From positions 6,386,001 through 6,450,000 of the forward strand of contig NZ_CP082161.1 of NCBI RefSeq assembly GCF_023101665.1: a stretch of DNA of 64,000 bases, read 5' to 3'. The notes below the pieces were generated by a model, which saw only the letters and a list, made by a program, of their open reading frames with translations, ran no database searches and was not told where the DNA came from. Positions 8,535 through 17,708 of the stretch are shown here, piece by piece; the stretch's first letter is position 1, and the number at the start of each line of letters is the position of its first letter. Position numbers and translations under genes: made by a program. The stretch comes from Bradyrhizobium sp. 195. GTDB lineage: Bacteria; Pseudomonadota; Alphaproteobacteria; Rhizobiales; Xanthobacteraceae.

Positions 8535-9539
8535 TCAGTTCGTCGCGCTCTTGGCTTCCTTGAGGAATTCGTCGATCAGCGGCTGGCCGATACGGCCGGC
8601 GGCGTCCTTGTAGACCGGCTCCATCGCCTTGCGCATCGCCGCGTCCTGCTCGGGCGTGAGCTTGATGATCTCGCTCTTGCCGCTCTGCTTGATCTCGGCG
8701 AGAGCGTCGTCGTTTTCCTTCTGCGACTGCGCGTTGCTGAAGTCGGTCGCTTCCTTCATCGCCTTGGTGAGCTGGTCGCGGATGTCGGCCGGCAGATCGT
8801 CCCAGAACTTCTTGTTCACGATCACGACGTAGCCAATGTAGCCGTGATTGGTCTCGGTGATGTACTTCTGCACCTCGTGCATCTTCTGGGTATAGATGTT
8901 GGACCAGGTGTTCTCCTGGCCGTCGACCACGCCGGTCTGGAGTGCCTGGTAGACTTCCGAGAACGCCATCACCTGCGGCAGCGAGCTGAGCGCCTTGAAC
9001 TGGGCCTGCAGCACGCGCGAGGACTGGATGCGGAACTTGACGCCCTGATAGTCCGCCGGCGTGACCAGCTTCTTGTTGGCGCTCATCTGCTTGAAGCCGT
9101 TGTCCCAATAGGCAAGGCCGGTGATGCCCTTGGCGTCCAGCAGCTTGAGCAGCCGCGTGCCGAGCGGGCCTTCCGTCACCTTCCGCAGCGTCTTCAGGTC
9201 CGGAAGGATGTAGGGCAGATCGAACACCTCGAACTCGCGGATGCCGAGCGGCCCGAATTTCGAGTTGGACGGTGCCAGCATCTGCACGCTGCCGAGCTGG
9301 AGCGCCTCGAGCTCTTCCTTGTCCTTGTAGAGTGTCGAGTTCGGATAGACCTCGACCTTGACCTTGCCGGCGGTGTACTTCTCGGCCAGCTCCTTGAACT
9401 TCTCCGCGCCCTTGCCCTTCGGCGTGTCGGTGGCGACGACGTGGCTGAACTTGATGATGATCGGCGATTGGGCCGACGCCGGCCCGGCCAGCCCGATTGC
9501 CAATGCCGCGATGGACGCAGCGATCGCGAAGGTGCGCAT
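8535..9539 (-). CDS. TRAP transporter solute-binding protein, DctP family
   Basis: 334 residues with signal peptide RTFAIAASIAALAIGLAGPASA. The mature part starts SPIIIKFSHVVATDTPKGKGAEKF, the DctP opening, and has the family region GVKFRIQSSRVLQAQF with the conserved arginine that binds a substrate carboxylate, then ALQTGVVDGQENTWSNIY. It should bind a small organic acid in the periplasm and pass it to DctQM membrane subunits. None of those subunits is adjacent: leuA is upstream and a terminator follows. GGGGAGAG precedes the ATG at 9539. Confidence 0.9.
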   Translation of the reverse strand: MRTFAIAASIAALAIGLAGPASAQSPIIIKFSHVVATDTPKGKGAEKFKELAEKYTAGKVKVEVYPNSTLYKDKEELEALQLGSVQMLAPSNSKFGPLGIREFEVFDLPYILPDLKTLRKVTEGPLGTRLLKLLDAKGITGLAYWDNGFKQMSANKKLVTPADYQGVKFRIQSSRVLQAQFKALSSLPQVMAFSEVYQALQTGVVDGQENTWSNIYTQKMHEVQKYITETNHGYIGYVVIVNKKFWDDLPADIRDQLTKAMKEATDFSNAQSQKENDDALAEIKQSGKSEIIKLTPEQDAAMRKAMEPVYKDAAGRIGQPLIDEFLKEAKSATN

Positions 9540-9680
9540 AGTCTCTCCCCTGTTATTATCTGAGCCGCCCGGCGCGCGGGCGGCCAATGCTTATGCCGGC
9601 AGCATCAATACAGGCCGTCGGTCCGCGCTGCTATTGGCCGTTAGCAGGGCTGGTATTCACGCTCACCGCGAACGCAACTG

Positions 9681-9800
9681 CACTCCCTCCCCCGCTTGCG
9701 GGAGAGGGCTGGGGAGGGGGTGTTTCCGCATCGGAACAGCCCCCGTGAAGAGCGCCCTCACCCGGCGCCGCGCCCCGACCTCTCCCGCGAGCGGGAGAGG
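9681..9800. repeat. Palindromic intergenic repeat, CTCTCCCGC family, copy 1
   Basis: Inverted arms of the type CTCCCCCGCTTGCGGGAGAG at the left and CTCTCCCGCGAGCGGGAGAGG at the right, with CCCTCACCCGGCGC between. Related copies occur at about 19043, 21901, 46017 and 63672. It separates dctP from leuA. Confidence 0.8.
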
Positions 9801-9823
9801 CGCAACAACCCGCAGCTTCCTTG

Positions 9824-11386
9824 TCAGCTCGCCGCGGCCGCGGTCACCGTGTCGCGCTGGCGCTTCATGACGATCTTGTTGAGCGCGCCGAGATAGGCCT
9901 TGGCCGAGGCCACCAGCGTATCCGGATCCGCCGCGCGTGCCGTCATCGCACGTCCCTCCTGCGACAGCCGCACCGACACTTCCGCCTGCGCGTCGGTGCC
10001 TTCGGTGACCGCGTGGACCTGATACAGCTCGAGCTTGGCCTCGTGCGGCACCAGGCGCTTGATGCAGTTGAACACGGCGTCCACCGGACCGTTGCCCTCG
10101 GCCTCCTCGATCTTGATCTGGCCGTCGACGTCGAGCTTCATGGTCGCGCGCTGCGGGCCATGGGTGCCGGCGATCACGGTCAGCGAGGTCAGCTTGATGC
10201 GGTCGTGGGAGGCCGCCATCTTTTCGTCGACCAGCGCCTCGATGTCCTCGTCGTAGATGTCCTTCTTGCGGTCGGCCAGAGCCTTCATCCGTGTGAACGC
10301 ATCCTCCAGCTGGTTCGGGCCGAGCTTGTAGCCCATCTCCTCCAGCTTGTGCACGAAGGCATGGCGGCCGGAATGCTTGCCGAGCACCAGCGAGGACTGC
10401 TTCAGGCCGACCATTTCGGGCCGCATGATCTCGTAGGTGGAAGCGTCCTTCAACACGCCGTCCTGGTGGATGCCGCTCTCATGCGCGAACGCGTTCCGGC
10501 CGACGATCGCCTTGTTGTATTGCACCGGGAACGAGGTTGCCGCCGAGACGACCTTCGAGGCGCGGGTGAGCTGGGTGGTATCGATCTTGTTCCAGTAGGG
10601 GAATTTGTCGTTGCGCACGTTGATCGCCATCACGATCTCTTCGAGCGCGGCGTTGCCGGCACGCTCGCCGATGCCGTTGATGGTGCACTCCACCTGGCGC
10701 GCACCGCCGACGACGCCGGCCAGCGAGTTCGCGACCGCCATGCCGAGATCGTTATGGCAGTGCACGGAGAACACCGCTTTATCTGAATTCGGCACGCGCT
10801 CGATCAGCGTCTTCATGAAGTGGGTGTATTCCTCCGGCACCGTGTAGCCGACAGTGTCGGGGATGTTCACCGTGGTGGCGCCGGCCTTGATCACGGCCTC
10901 GACGATACGGCACAGGAAGTCCATCTCGCTGCGGGTGCCGTCCTCGGCCGACCATTCGACGTCGTCGATCTGGTTGCGGGCGCGCGCGACCATGGCGACC
11001 GAGGTCTCGAGCACTTCTTCCGGCGTCTTGTTCAACTTCACCCGCATGTGCAACGGCGAGGTCGCGATCACGGTGTGGACGCGGCCGCGCTTGGCAAACT
11101 TCACCGCTTCGGCGCAGCGGTCGATGTCGGCCGGATGCGCGCGGGACAGGCCGGCGATGACGGAATTCTTGGAGCGGCGGGCGATCTCGCTCACCGCTTC
11201 GAAGTCACCCTGCGAGGTGATCGGGAAGCCCGCCTCGATGACGTCGACGCCCATATCGTCCAGCAGCTCGGCGACCTCGAGCTTTTCCTCGAAGGTCATG
11301 GTGGCGCCGGGGCATTGCTCGCCGTCGCGCAGGGTGGTGTCGAAAATGATGACGCGGTCCTTGTCGGACTTGTTCGCGGTGGCCAT
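9824..11386 (-). CDS. leuA: 2-isopropylmalate synthase
   Basis: 520 residues, the normal length of the bacterial LeuA1 type. The TIM barrel begins VIIFDTTLRDGEQCPGATM with the catalytic and metal-binding RDGEQ; SVHCHNDLGMAVANS is the second metal site (HxH) and GIGERAGNAALEEIV the third block. FAHESGIHQDGVLKD belongs to the subdomain, and the C-terminal third (TSLTVIAGTHGPQ onward) is the leucine-sensing regulatory domain. It condenses 2-oxoisovalerate and acetyl-CoA in the first step of leucine synthesis. AAAGGA lies 8 bases before the ATG. A leucine-rich leader peptide precedes it, so attenuation is likely. Confidence 0.97.
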   Translation of the reverse strand: MATANKSDKDRVIIFDTTLRDGEQCPGATMTFEEKLEVAELLDDMGVDVIEAGFPITSQGDFEAVSEIARRSKNSVIAGLSRAHPADIDRCAEAVKFAKRGRVHTVIATSPLHMRVKLNKTPEEVLETSVAMVARARNQIDDVEWSAEDGTRSEMDFLCRIVEAVIKAGATTVNIPDTVGYTVPEEYTHFMKTLIERVPNSDKAVFSVHCHNDLGMAVANSLAGVVGGARQVECTINGIGERAGNAALEEIVMAINVRNDKFPYWNKIDTTQLTRASKVVSAATSFPVQYNKAIVGRNAFAHESGIHQDGVLKDASTYEIMRPEMVGLKQSSLVLGKHSGRHAFVHKLEEMGYKLGPNQLEDAFTRMKALADRKKDIYDEDIEALVDEKMAASHDRIKLTSLTVIAGTHGPQRATMKLDVDGQIKIEEAEGNGPVDAVFNCIKRLVPHEAKLELYQVHAVTEGTDAQAEVSVRLSQEGRAMTARAADPDTLVASAKAYLGALNKIVMKRQRDTVTAAAAS

Positions 11387-11424
11387 TTCAAATTCCTTTT
11401 GAGCTTTTTGCGCCGTTCAATCTT

Positions 11425-11502
11425 CTGGGCGCTTGAGGTGTCCGGTGATCTCGACCAACCCCTGAGCGCCCAGGCGCGTGGCGCCCAGCCGGCCCTCAGG
11501 GG
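11425..11502 (-). promoter_or_regulatory. Probable attenuator: competing hairpins ahead of leuA
   Basis: The leader stop codon lies inside the segment CCCCTGAG (11495-11502), which pairs with CTCAGGGG (11459-11466), with a smaller GGCGC/GCGCC stem between them. The overlapping segment CTGGGCGCT (11465-11473) can instead pair with AGCGCCCAG (11425-11433). The two foldings exclude each other, as in amino-acid attenuators. No clear T-run follows either stem, so the termination step could differ from the enteric model. Confidence 0.6.
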
Positions 11503-11612
11503 CAAGTAAGAAGAAGGCCGCCAATAAGGAGGGTGGGCAGCAGCGCGGCCGGGATCGTGGCGGCGGCCAGAGCCACCTCCCCCGAACCCTCGATTTGGCC
11601 GCGAATCAGCAT
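11496..11612 (-). CDS. Leucine-rich leader peptide of leuA
   Basis: 38-codon frame starting at ATG 11612 with AGAAGGG about 6 bases upstream and ending in TGA at the base of the attenuator stem. It holds nine leucine codons, grouped near the end as CTG CTG, CTC CTT and CTT CTT CTT, so stalling at low charged tRNA-Leu would place the ribosome on the first arm of the hairpin. It ends 109 bases before the leuA start. The arrangement is that of amino-acid leader peptides; the peptide itself needs no other function. Confidence 0.75.
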   Translation of the reverse strand: MLIRGQIEGSGEVALAAATIPAALLPTLLIGGLLLTCP

Positions 11613-11769
11613 TGCCAGACCCTTCTGAGCCCACGAATCCTCGGCCAAAACCGTTGACGGTTGGTTGCCGGGAGGCTCATTGGCCTGTTTCTAGACGAAA
11701 AATGGCAGCAACCGCAACGCCAAAAGATGGTCAGGGGGACTGACCTGGTTGCTTGCGCCCCTCGCTCCT

Positions 11770-11920
11770 TGTGTCCCGGACGCGTTGCGGCGCAGAGCCG
11801 GGAGCCAGAAGGCGGCAGGCCAGAACGCGGCGAGATGGGCCCCGGCTTTGCAGCGCACTGCACCGGACGATGCTTCGCATCGCTGGAAGCGTTGCGCTGC
11901 GTCCGGGCCACGAAAGTGGA
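11770..11920. repeat. Intergenic palindromic repeat, CCGGACGC type
   Basis: The left end reads GTGTCCCGGACGCGTTGCGG and the right end GCGTTGCGCTGCGTCCGGGC, forming imperfect inverted arms with an inner AGCCGGGAGCCAG. No coding signal was found. Confidence 0.6.
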
Positions 11921-11945
11921 GTGGGACGCACGCCCTCACCACATC

Positions 11946-12036
11946 GTCATTGCGAGGAGCCCTTGCGACGAAGCAATCCAGAGTCTTTCCGCGGAGGGAT
12001 TCTGGATTGCTTCGTCGCTTCGCTCCTCGCAATGAC
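11946..12036. repeat. Palindromic repeat, CATTGCGAG/AAGCAATCCAG family, copy 1
   Basis: Long imperfect palindrome starting GTCATTGCGAGGAGC and ending GCTCCTCGCAATGAC, with AAGCAATCCAGA and TCTGGATTGCTT inside. A second, shorter copy lies at 41682-41760. Confidence 0.85.
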
Positions 12037-12073
12037 GGAGGATGAGGTGACAAGTTGCTTCCCCAAGTGACGC

Positions 12074-12175
12074 TGTCATTCCCCGCGAAAGCGGGGAATC
12101 CAGTACGCCGCGGCTTCTCGGTTCGATCACGACCGTCTCGGAGTACTGGATCGCCCGGTCAAGCCGGGCGATGAC
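12074..12175. repeat. Palindromic repeat, GTCATTCCCCGC type
   Basis: Starts TGTCATTCCCCGCGAAAGCG, contains AATCCAGTACGC and GAGTACTGGATCGC, and ends GTCAAGCCGGGCGATGAC. The two halves are inverted relative to each other. It lies in the gap upstream of leuA. Confidence 0.7.
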
Positions 12176-12179
12176 ACCA

Positions 12180-12795
12180 CGTGTATGGCGGCAGACATAG
12201 CTCTTCGATCTCGCGGCTTGAATCACCCGAGCTTTGCTTGATCACTCCACCCTCAAAATCCAAGAGGGCGCAGGAAGGCCGGGCGCCGGCTGGCACCCGC
12301 TTGTCCGTCGTGCGATGAGAATGCACACGCAATGCACAACGGATGACAGGTGAAGCCGGAAACGTCCGGCCTTCCCTGCGCGATGTTTGACGGCGTATGG
12401 CGCGCTCTCCCCGGAGACGAGTTCCTGCTTGCCTCCGTCACCTCGCGAATTGGCGGTGCGCTTCGCCCGGTCGGGCGGCCCGCACCTCCGCAAGGCTTGG
12501 CTGTAGCAACGACAGCCAGGACCACGCGATTTGGCCGTACGCTTCAGCGCCGCTCGTCCGCACGCGGCCGGGACCTCACGGGATTGATCCCGCCCTGTTC
12601 CCGCCTCTCGTGCACGACGCTGCCGCGTCCACCGCTCCCCGATCCGCGGTTCGAAACGACGTACGACCGCCCCTTTCGCCGGATCAGGATGGCCGACACA
12701 TACGCCGAAACCGAATTTCGGTAAAGCGGAATATTTGAGCGAGTTTGATTGACCAAGGGCTGGCGTGTGTTGCCCGTCGGGCAGCGCAAGGTCTT
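12180..12795. other. Repeat-like noncoding stretch
   Basis: Roughly 600 bases with no frame that has a plausible start, motif or codon pattern. It contains an imperfect inverted pair, GCGCAGGAAGGCCGG near 12268 and CCGGCCTTCCCTGCGC near 12366. The surrounding blocks are all dispersed repeats, so this is probably a longer member of the same kind; only one copy is in the window. Confidence 0.45.
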
Positions 12796-12881
12796 GTAGC
12801 CCGGATGGAGCGCAAGCGTAATCCGGGCTTGGTGCGGCAGGCACAAAAGTCCCGGATGTCGCTTCGCTCATCCGGGCTACG
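12796..12881. repeat. Palindromic repeat, GTAGCCCGGATG type
   Basis: Starts GTAGCCCGGATGGAGCGCAA and ends GCTCATCCGGGCTAC, with internal AATCCGGGC and CCCGGATGTCGC. Typical dispersed intergenic palindrome. Confidence 0.8.
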
Positions 12882-12899
12882 GCCTACGAGAACATCGAG

Positions 12900-13163
12900 C
12901 TATCCCGCGCGGCGGGCGCGGGCCCTCGTCTCCCAACGGTTCAGCATCTGGCCGAGCTCACCGTTGACCACGGGTATGACGGGGATGGCGCTCGCGATCT
13001 CGTTGGTGTTGGCGGGCGCGTTGGCGGGGAGCCAATCCGGCTCGTTATACTCGCGCCAGCGGCGTGCTTCCGCACGTCGTTTGTTGGAGATGAATTCACG
13101 CGTGAAATAGCCGGCCGCAAACGCGATTCCCAGCAATATGATCAATACGATGACGCCAGCCAC
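12900..13163 (-). CDS. Small single-pass membrane protein, unknown function
   Basis: About 87 residues. One hydrophobic helix (VIVLIILLGIAFAAGYFT) is followed by a basic stretch, SNKRRAEARRW, and a soluble tail containing NAPANTNEIASAIPVIPVV. The positive-inside rule puts the tail in the cytoplasm. A GTG at 13163 is preferred because GGAG lies 6 bases upstream; a TTG two codons earlier is also possible. The family is not recognised. Confidence 0.55.
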   Translation of the reverse strand: MAGVIVLIILLGIAFAAGYFTREFISNKRRAEARRWREYNEPDWLPANAPANTNEIASAIPVIPVVNGELGQMLNRWETRARARRAG

Positions 13164-13480
13164 AATCAACTCCGTCCATCGCCCCCGGACGGTTTCTGCG
13201 GGGCAATGCGCGCGAAATCAAGGCACCAAGCGCGCTCCACCCCGCGCTTCGCACCAAGAAAATTATTGCTCAAACCCGCGGAACATTTTCGAGCTTTGGT
13301 GGTGGCGCAACGCGGCTCCGAATGCGCGTCCAATTCCACTGCATTCGAATATGACCGGATTGCGACCCGACACCGCGTAAAGGATGCGATTCCACCCCTC
13401 GCAACCGGCTGTGGACCGCATTAACCTGCGCTCTTGCTCGGCCGGATCAACCGGCCAGCGAACATGATCGGGAGGACGCG
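13164..13480. other. Intergenic region, nothing recognised
   Basis: About 315 bases of lower-GC sequence between the divergent small membrane gene and the SMP-30-like gene. It should contain promoters for both. No repeats or clear hairpins were seen. Confidence 0.45.
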
Positions 13481-14716
13481 ATGACACGCCAAGAGGCTCG
13501 TGACAAAGAGCAGCGTGACCAGGATGCTGCGCTTTCACGACGAACGCTCGTACAGGGACTTGCAATCGGTGCGGCCGCCATAGCCGGAGCCGGCTCCGCA
13601 TTGGCACAGACCGGACCCGCCGCACCGCCGACCACCATCACCACCCCGCCGCGCGATTTCAGCCCGCGTGGTGCGCCGACCACCTATTTCTGGGACCCCG
13701 ACATCATCGCGGTCGATCCGTCCTTCAACGATCTCGCGCAGCCCAACACGGCAATCAAGCGCCTGCACACCGGCCTGCTGTGGGCGGAAGGGCCGGCGTG
13801 GAGCGCGCAGGGCCGGTATCTGCTGTGGAGCGACATTCCCAACAACCGGCAGATGCGCTGGAGCGAGGACGACGGCCACGTCAGCGTGTTCCGCTCACCC
13901 TCGAACAATTCCAACGGCAACTCCTTCGACTTCCAGGGCCGCCAGCTCTCCTGCGAGCATCTGACGCGGCGGGTGACGCGCTATGAGCATGACGGCACCG
14001 CCACCGTGCTGGCGGACTCCTATCAAGGCAAGCGGCTGAACTCGCCGAACGACATCGCTGCGCATCCCGACGGCAGCTACTGGTTCACCGATCCACCCTA
14101 TGGCGGTCAGCTCTACGAAGGCGAGCCGGATGCGGAGGGCGGCCCGAGCAATGCAGGCGGCAAGCTCAATCCGCGGATCGGACAGCCAGCCGGTTTCACA
14201 CCAGGCAAACGCGAGTTGCCGACCAATTGTTATCGCATCGATCCCTCAGGCCGTATCGACCTCGTCGTCACCGAGGACCAGGTGCCGGATCCGAACGGGC
14301 TGTGCTTCTCGCCCGACTACAAGAAGCTCTACATCGCCTCCACCGGCAAGGGCCCGGGCGACACCGGGCCGGGCGGCAAGGGCGAGATCTTCGTGTTCGA
14401 CGTCGGCGCCGACAACAAGCTCTCCAACCACAAGAAGTTCAGCGATTGCGTGATCGACGGCGTGAAGTGCGGACCGGACGGCGTGCGCTGCGACGTTAAC
14501 GGCAATGTCTGGGCCTCCAGCAATGCCGGCCGCGCCGTCGGCTACAGCGGCGTGACGGTGTGGTCGCCGGAGGGAAAGCTGCTCGGCCGCATCCGCCTGC
14601 CGGAAGTGTGTGGCAACGTCGCCTTCGGCGGCCCCAAGCGCAACCGCCTGTTCATGGCGGCGAGCCAGTCGCTCTACGCGGTGTACACGGCGACGCAAGG
14701 CGCAGGGCCCGGCTGA
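13481..14716 (+). CDS. Exported SMP-30/gluconolactonase-like beta-propeller protein
   Basis: 411 residues. A twin-arginine signal is visible: [26 protein letters not shown], so the folded protein is probably exported by Tat. The body has SMP-30 signatures: [25 protein letters not shown] (first blade with the metal-binding Glu), [24 protein letters not shown] (Asn and Asp ligands) and [16 protein letters not shown]. Family members are calcium- or zinc-dependent lactonases acting on sugar lactones. The start has GGGAGGA 5 bases upstream. The substrate is unknown; the gene stands alone. Confidence 0.85.
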   Translation: MTRQEARDKEQRDQDAALSRRTLVQGLAIGAAAIAGAGSALAQTGPAAPPTTITTPPRDFSPRGAPTTYFWDPDIIAVDPSFNDLAQPNTAIKRLHTGLLWAEGPAWSAQGRYLLWSDIPNNRQMRWSEDDGHVSVFRSPSNNSNGNSFDFQGRQLSCEHLTRRVTRYEHDGTATVLADSYQGKRLNSPNDIAAHPDGSYWFTDPPYGGQLYEGEPDAEGGPSNAGGKLNPRIGQPAGFTPGKRELPTNCYRIDPSGRIDLVVTEDQVPDPNGLCFSPDYKKLYIASTGKGPGDTGPGGKGEIFVFDVGADNKLSNHKKFSDCVIDGVKCGPDGVRCDVNGNVWASSNAGRAVGYSGVTVWSPEGKLLGRIRLPEVCGNVAFGGPKRNRLFMAASQSLYAVYTATQGAGPG

Positions 14717-14734
14717 GACGAGAGTTACCGCTAT

Positions 14735-14825
14735 CGTAGGGTGGGCAAAGCGAAGCGTGCCCACGATCCCTTAGATACGGAACGAGGTGGTGGGCACGGC
14801 GCTCTGCGCCTTTGCCCACCCTACG
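14735..14825. repeat. Palindromic repeat, GTAGGGTGGGCAAAG family, copy 1
   Basis: Starts CGTAGGGTGGGCAAAGCGAA and ends CTTTGCCCACCCTACG, with GTGCCCAC and GTGGGCAC inside. The second copy lies at 45358-45453 and keeps both ends almost exactly. Confidence 0.9.
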
Positions 14826-14964
14826 GCACTGAGCCAAGCACGATCGAGCAGGGCGCCTCGAAGCCGCCGGCGCCCGCCGCTTTCTACAGCACTCCCCCAT
14901 GGCGTCATGGGACCCATCCTGCGATCCTGCCGTTGATCCCTCACGGGGAGCCGGAGGAGGCGAG

Positions 14965-17475
14965 ATGGACGATCGACCAAGACAATCCGACAGCCTGATG
15001 CAGGATGACGGCTTCGTGCGGGTGCGCGGCGCGCGCGAGCACAATCTCAGGAACGTCGACGTTCGCATTCCTCGCAACGCGCTCGTCGTGTTCACGGGCG
15101 TGTCGGGCTCCGGGAAATCCTCGCTCGCCTTCGGGACGATCTACGCCGAGGCGCAGCGGCGCTATCTGGAGTCGGTATCGCCCTACGCGCGGCGGCTCTT
15201 CCACCAGATGCAAGTCCCTGAAGTCGACGACATCGAGGGCCTGCCGCCCGCGGTCGCGCTCCAGCAGCAGCGCGGCGCGCCGACGACGCGGTCATCCGTC
15301 GGCAGCGTGACCACCATCTCGAACCTGCTCAGGATGCTCTATTCCCGCGCCGGCGATTATCCGCGGGGACAACCGATGCTCTATGCGGAAGCATTCTCGC
15401 CGAACACGCCCGAGGGGGCCTGCCCGACCTGCCACGGCATCGGCAGGATGCTCAACGTGACCGAGAAGTCGATGGTGCCCGACGACACCAAGACGATTCG
15501 CGAGCGCGCCGTCGCGGCCTGGCCGAGCGCCTGGCAGGGGCAGAACCTCCGCGACATCCTGACCACGCTCGGCTACGACGTGGACAAGCCGTGGCGGGAG
15601 CTGCCCAAAAAGGAGCGCGACTGGATCCTGTTCACCGACGAGCAGCCGACCGTTCCGGTCTATGCCGGTTACTACGCCATCGAGGTCAAACGCGCCCTGC
15701 GCCGCAAGGAAGAGCCGAGCTATCAAGGCACGTTCACCGGCGCCAAACGCTACGTGATGCAGACCTACGCCAAGTCCGAGAGCGCGATGATGAAGCGCCG
15801 CGTCGCGCAATTCATGATCACGCGGGATTGCCCGACCTGCCACGGCACCCGGCTGAAGCCCGAGGCGCTCAAGGTCAAGTTCGCCGGCCTCGACATCGCC
15901 GAGATGTCGCACCTGCCGCTCAAGCAATTGCATGAGCTGGTCAAGCCATTCGCAACAGCCTCGACGGACAGGTCGGAGAAGACCGTCGTTGCCAGGCGCA
16001 TCTGCGAGGATCTGTCGGCGCGGCTGACCGTCCTGCTCGACCTCGGCCTTGGCTATCTCGCCTGCGAACGCAGCACGCCAACGCTGTCGCCGGGCGAGTT
16101 GCAACGGTTGCGTCTTGCGACGCAAGTCCGCTCGAACCTGTTCGGCGTCGTCTACGTGCTCGACGAGCCCTCCGCAGGCCTGCATCCCGCCGACACCGAG
16201 GCGCTCCTGCGCTCACTGGACCGGTTGAAGCACGCCGGCAATTCGATCTTCGTGGTCGAGCACGAGATCGAGGTGATCAGTCACGCCGACTGGCTGGTCG
16301 ATGTCGGGCCCGACGCCGGGGAAGGCGGTGGATCCATTCTCTATAGCGGGCCGCCTTCAGGGCTTGGCGAGATCGAGCAATCGCGCACCGCCCATTACCT
16401 CGCTCGTCCGCGCAAGAAGCTGCCGGCGGTCCGCCGCGAGCCGAAGGGACATCTGAAGCTCAGGGGCGTGGCCCGCAATAATCTGCGCGGCCTCGACGTC
16501 GACATTCCGCTCGGAATCATCGCCGGCATCACCGGCGTGTCCGGCTCGGGCAAATCGAGCCTGATCAGCCAATTCCTCGTCGATACCGTGGCCGCGCATC
16601 TCGGCCATTCGCTTGCCACTGACGCAGACGACGGCAGCCTGACCCCAACGGTCGAGACGATCGGCGGCAAGATCATTGCCGGCCTCGACCAGGTGAACCG
16701 CCTCGTCGTGGTGGACCAGAAGCCGATCGGCCGTACGCCTCGCTCCAACCTTGCGACCTATACCGGCCTGTTCGACCATGTGCGGCGGATGTTCGCCGCG
16801 ACGCCGCAGGCAAAGTCCCGCCGCTACGATGCCGGACGCTTCTCGTTCAATGTCGCCAAAGGACGATGCGCGACCTGCGAGGGCGAAGGCTTCGTCTGCG
16901 TCGAACTGCTGTTCCTGCCCAGCGTCTACGCGCCCTGCCCGACCTGCAAGGGCGCCCGCTACAACGACAAGACGCTCGAGGTGAAGATCCGCGGGAAATC
17001 CATTGCAGACGTGCTGGCGATGCGCGTCGACGAGGCCTTCGACTTCTTCGAGGGCGATGCTGCACTGAACCGGTCGCTGTCGGTCGTCCGCGAGGTCGGC
17101 CTCGGCTATATCCGCCTCGGCCAATCCGCCACCGAATTGTCCGGCGGCGAGGCTCAGCGCATCAAGCTGGCGACCGAGCTCATGCGTCCGCAACGGGGCC
17201 ATACGCTCTACATCCTGGACGAACCAACGACCGGGCTGCATCCACGGGATGTCGAGCGGCTGATCGCCCAGCTCGAACGGATCGTGGACGCCGGCAACAG
17301 CGTGGTCGTGGTCGAGCACGACATGGACGTCGTCAGTCACAGTGACTGGGTCATCGATCTCGGCCCCGGCGCCGGGGACGAGGGCGGCCGTATCGTCGCA
17401 TCGGGAACGCCGGAGCAGGTCGCCAAAGCCGGCGGGAAGACGGCGCCTTATCTGGCGCGCCGCCTCAAGCAGTAG
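14965..17475 (+). CDS. UvrA-like ABC ATPase, UvrA2 type
   Basis: 836 residues against about 940 for ordinary UvrA. Two ATPase modules: [17 protein letters not shown] and [16 protein letters not shown] (Walker A), [13 protein letters not shown] (Walker B), [12 protein letters not shown] (second signature). The first signature is [12 protein letters not shown] rather than LSGGE. Zinc motifs CPTCHG (twice) and the [11 protein letters not shown]...CPTCKG pair are kept. After [24 protein letters not shown] the sequence runs almost directly into EGACPTCHG, so the UvrB-binding domain is missing. This fits UvrA2 proteins linked to damage tolerance or export rather than standard excision repair. Start at 14965 because AGGAGGCGAG precedes it. 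Confidence 0.88.
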   Translation: MDDRPRQSDSLMQDDGFVRVRGAREHNLRNVDVRIPRNALVVFTGVSGSGKSSLAFGTIYAEAQRRYLESVSPYARRLFHQMQVPEVDDIEGLPPAVALQQQRGAPTTRSSVGSVTTISNLLRMLYSRAGDYPRGQPMLYAEAFSPNTPEGACPTCHGIGRMLNVTEKSMVPDDTKTIRERAVAAWPSAWQGQNLRDILTTLGYDVDKPWRELPKKERDWILFTDEQPTVPVYAGYYAIEVKRALRRKEEPSYQGTFTGAKRYVMQTYAKSESAMMKRRVAQFMITRDCPTCHGTRLKPEALKVKFAGLDIAEMSHLPLKQLHELVKPFATASTDRSEKTVVARRICEDLSARLTVLLDLGLGYLACERSTPTLSPGELQRLRLATQVRSNLFGVVYVLDEPSAGLHPADTEALLRSLDRLKHAGNSIFVVEHEIEVISHADWLVDVGPDAGEGGGSILYSGPPSGLGEIEQSRTAHYLARPRKKLPAVRREPKGHLKLRGVARNNLRGLDVDIPLGIIAGITGVSGSGKSSLISQFLVDTVAAHLGHSLATDADDGSLTPTVETIGGKIIAGLDQVNRLVVVDQKPIGRTPRSNLATYTGLFDHVRRMFAATPQAKSRRYDAGRFSFNVAKGRCATCEGEGFVCVELLFLPSVYAPCPTCKGARYNDKTLEVKIRGKSIADVLAMRVDEAFDFFEGDAALNRSLSVVREVGLGYIRLGQSATELSGGEAQRIKLATELMRPQRGHTLYILDEPTTGLHPRDVERLIAQLERIVDAGNSVVVVEHDMDVVSHSDWVIDLGPGAGDEGGRIVASGTPEQVAKAGGKTAPYLARRLKQ

Positions 17476-17488
17476 CGTTCAGCCTCAT

Positions 17489-17558
17489 CGTCATGCCCGG
17501 GCCTTCGCCTCGCCGAAGCGGCTTCGGCCGCGCAGGCGGGACAAGCCCGGCCATGACG
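17489..17558. repeat. Intergenic palindromic repeat, CGTCATGCCCGGGC type
   Basis: Starts CGTCATGCCCGGGCCTTCG and ends ACAAGCCCGGCCATGACG, with GCGGCTTCGGCCGC in the centre. It directly follows the uvrA2 stop. Confidence 0.7.
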
Positions 17559-17708
17559 TCGTGGAGACTGGCGGCACCCCTACCCGCACACGTCATATGC
17601 GGTTGCCGGGGAGCCCCGACTTTCGCCATGTTGACTTTCCACGATCCCCTTCCCCATACTTCGCAAAAAACAACAACCAATCATAAGACGGTTTTAAGGG
17701 AGGATAGG

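Noticed and set aside
11661..12871. Several frames of 90-210 residues on both strands in the gap upstream of leuA
   Set aside because: They run through palindromic repeats, have biased composition and no ribosome sites; the gap is better explained as repeats.
15292..17340. Long minus-strand frames opposite the uvrA2 gene
   Set aside because: They are antisense shadows in a GC-rich gene. The plus strand carries the Walker, signature and zinc motifs.
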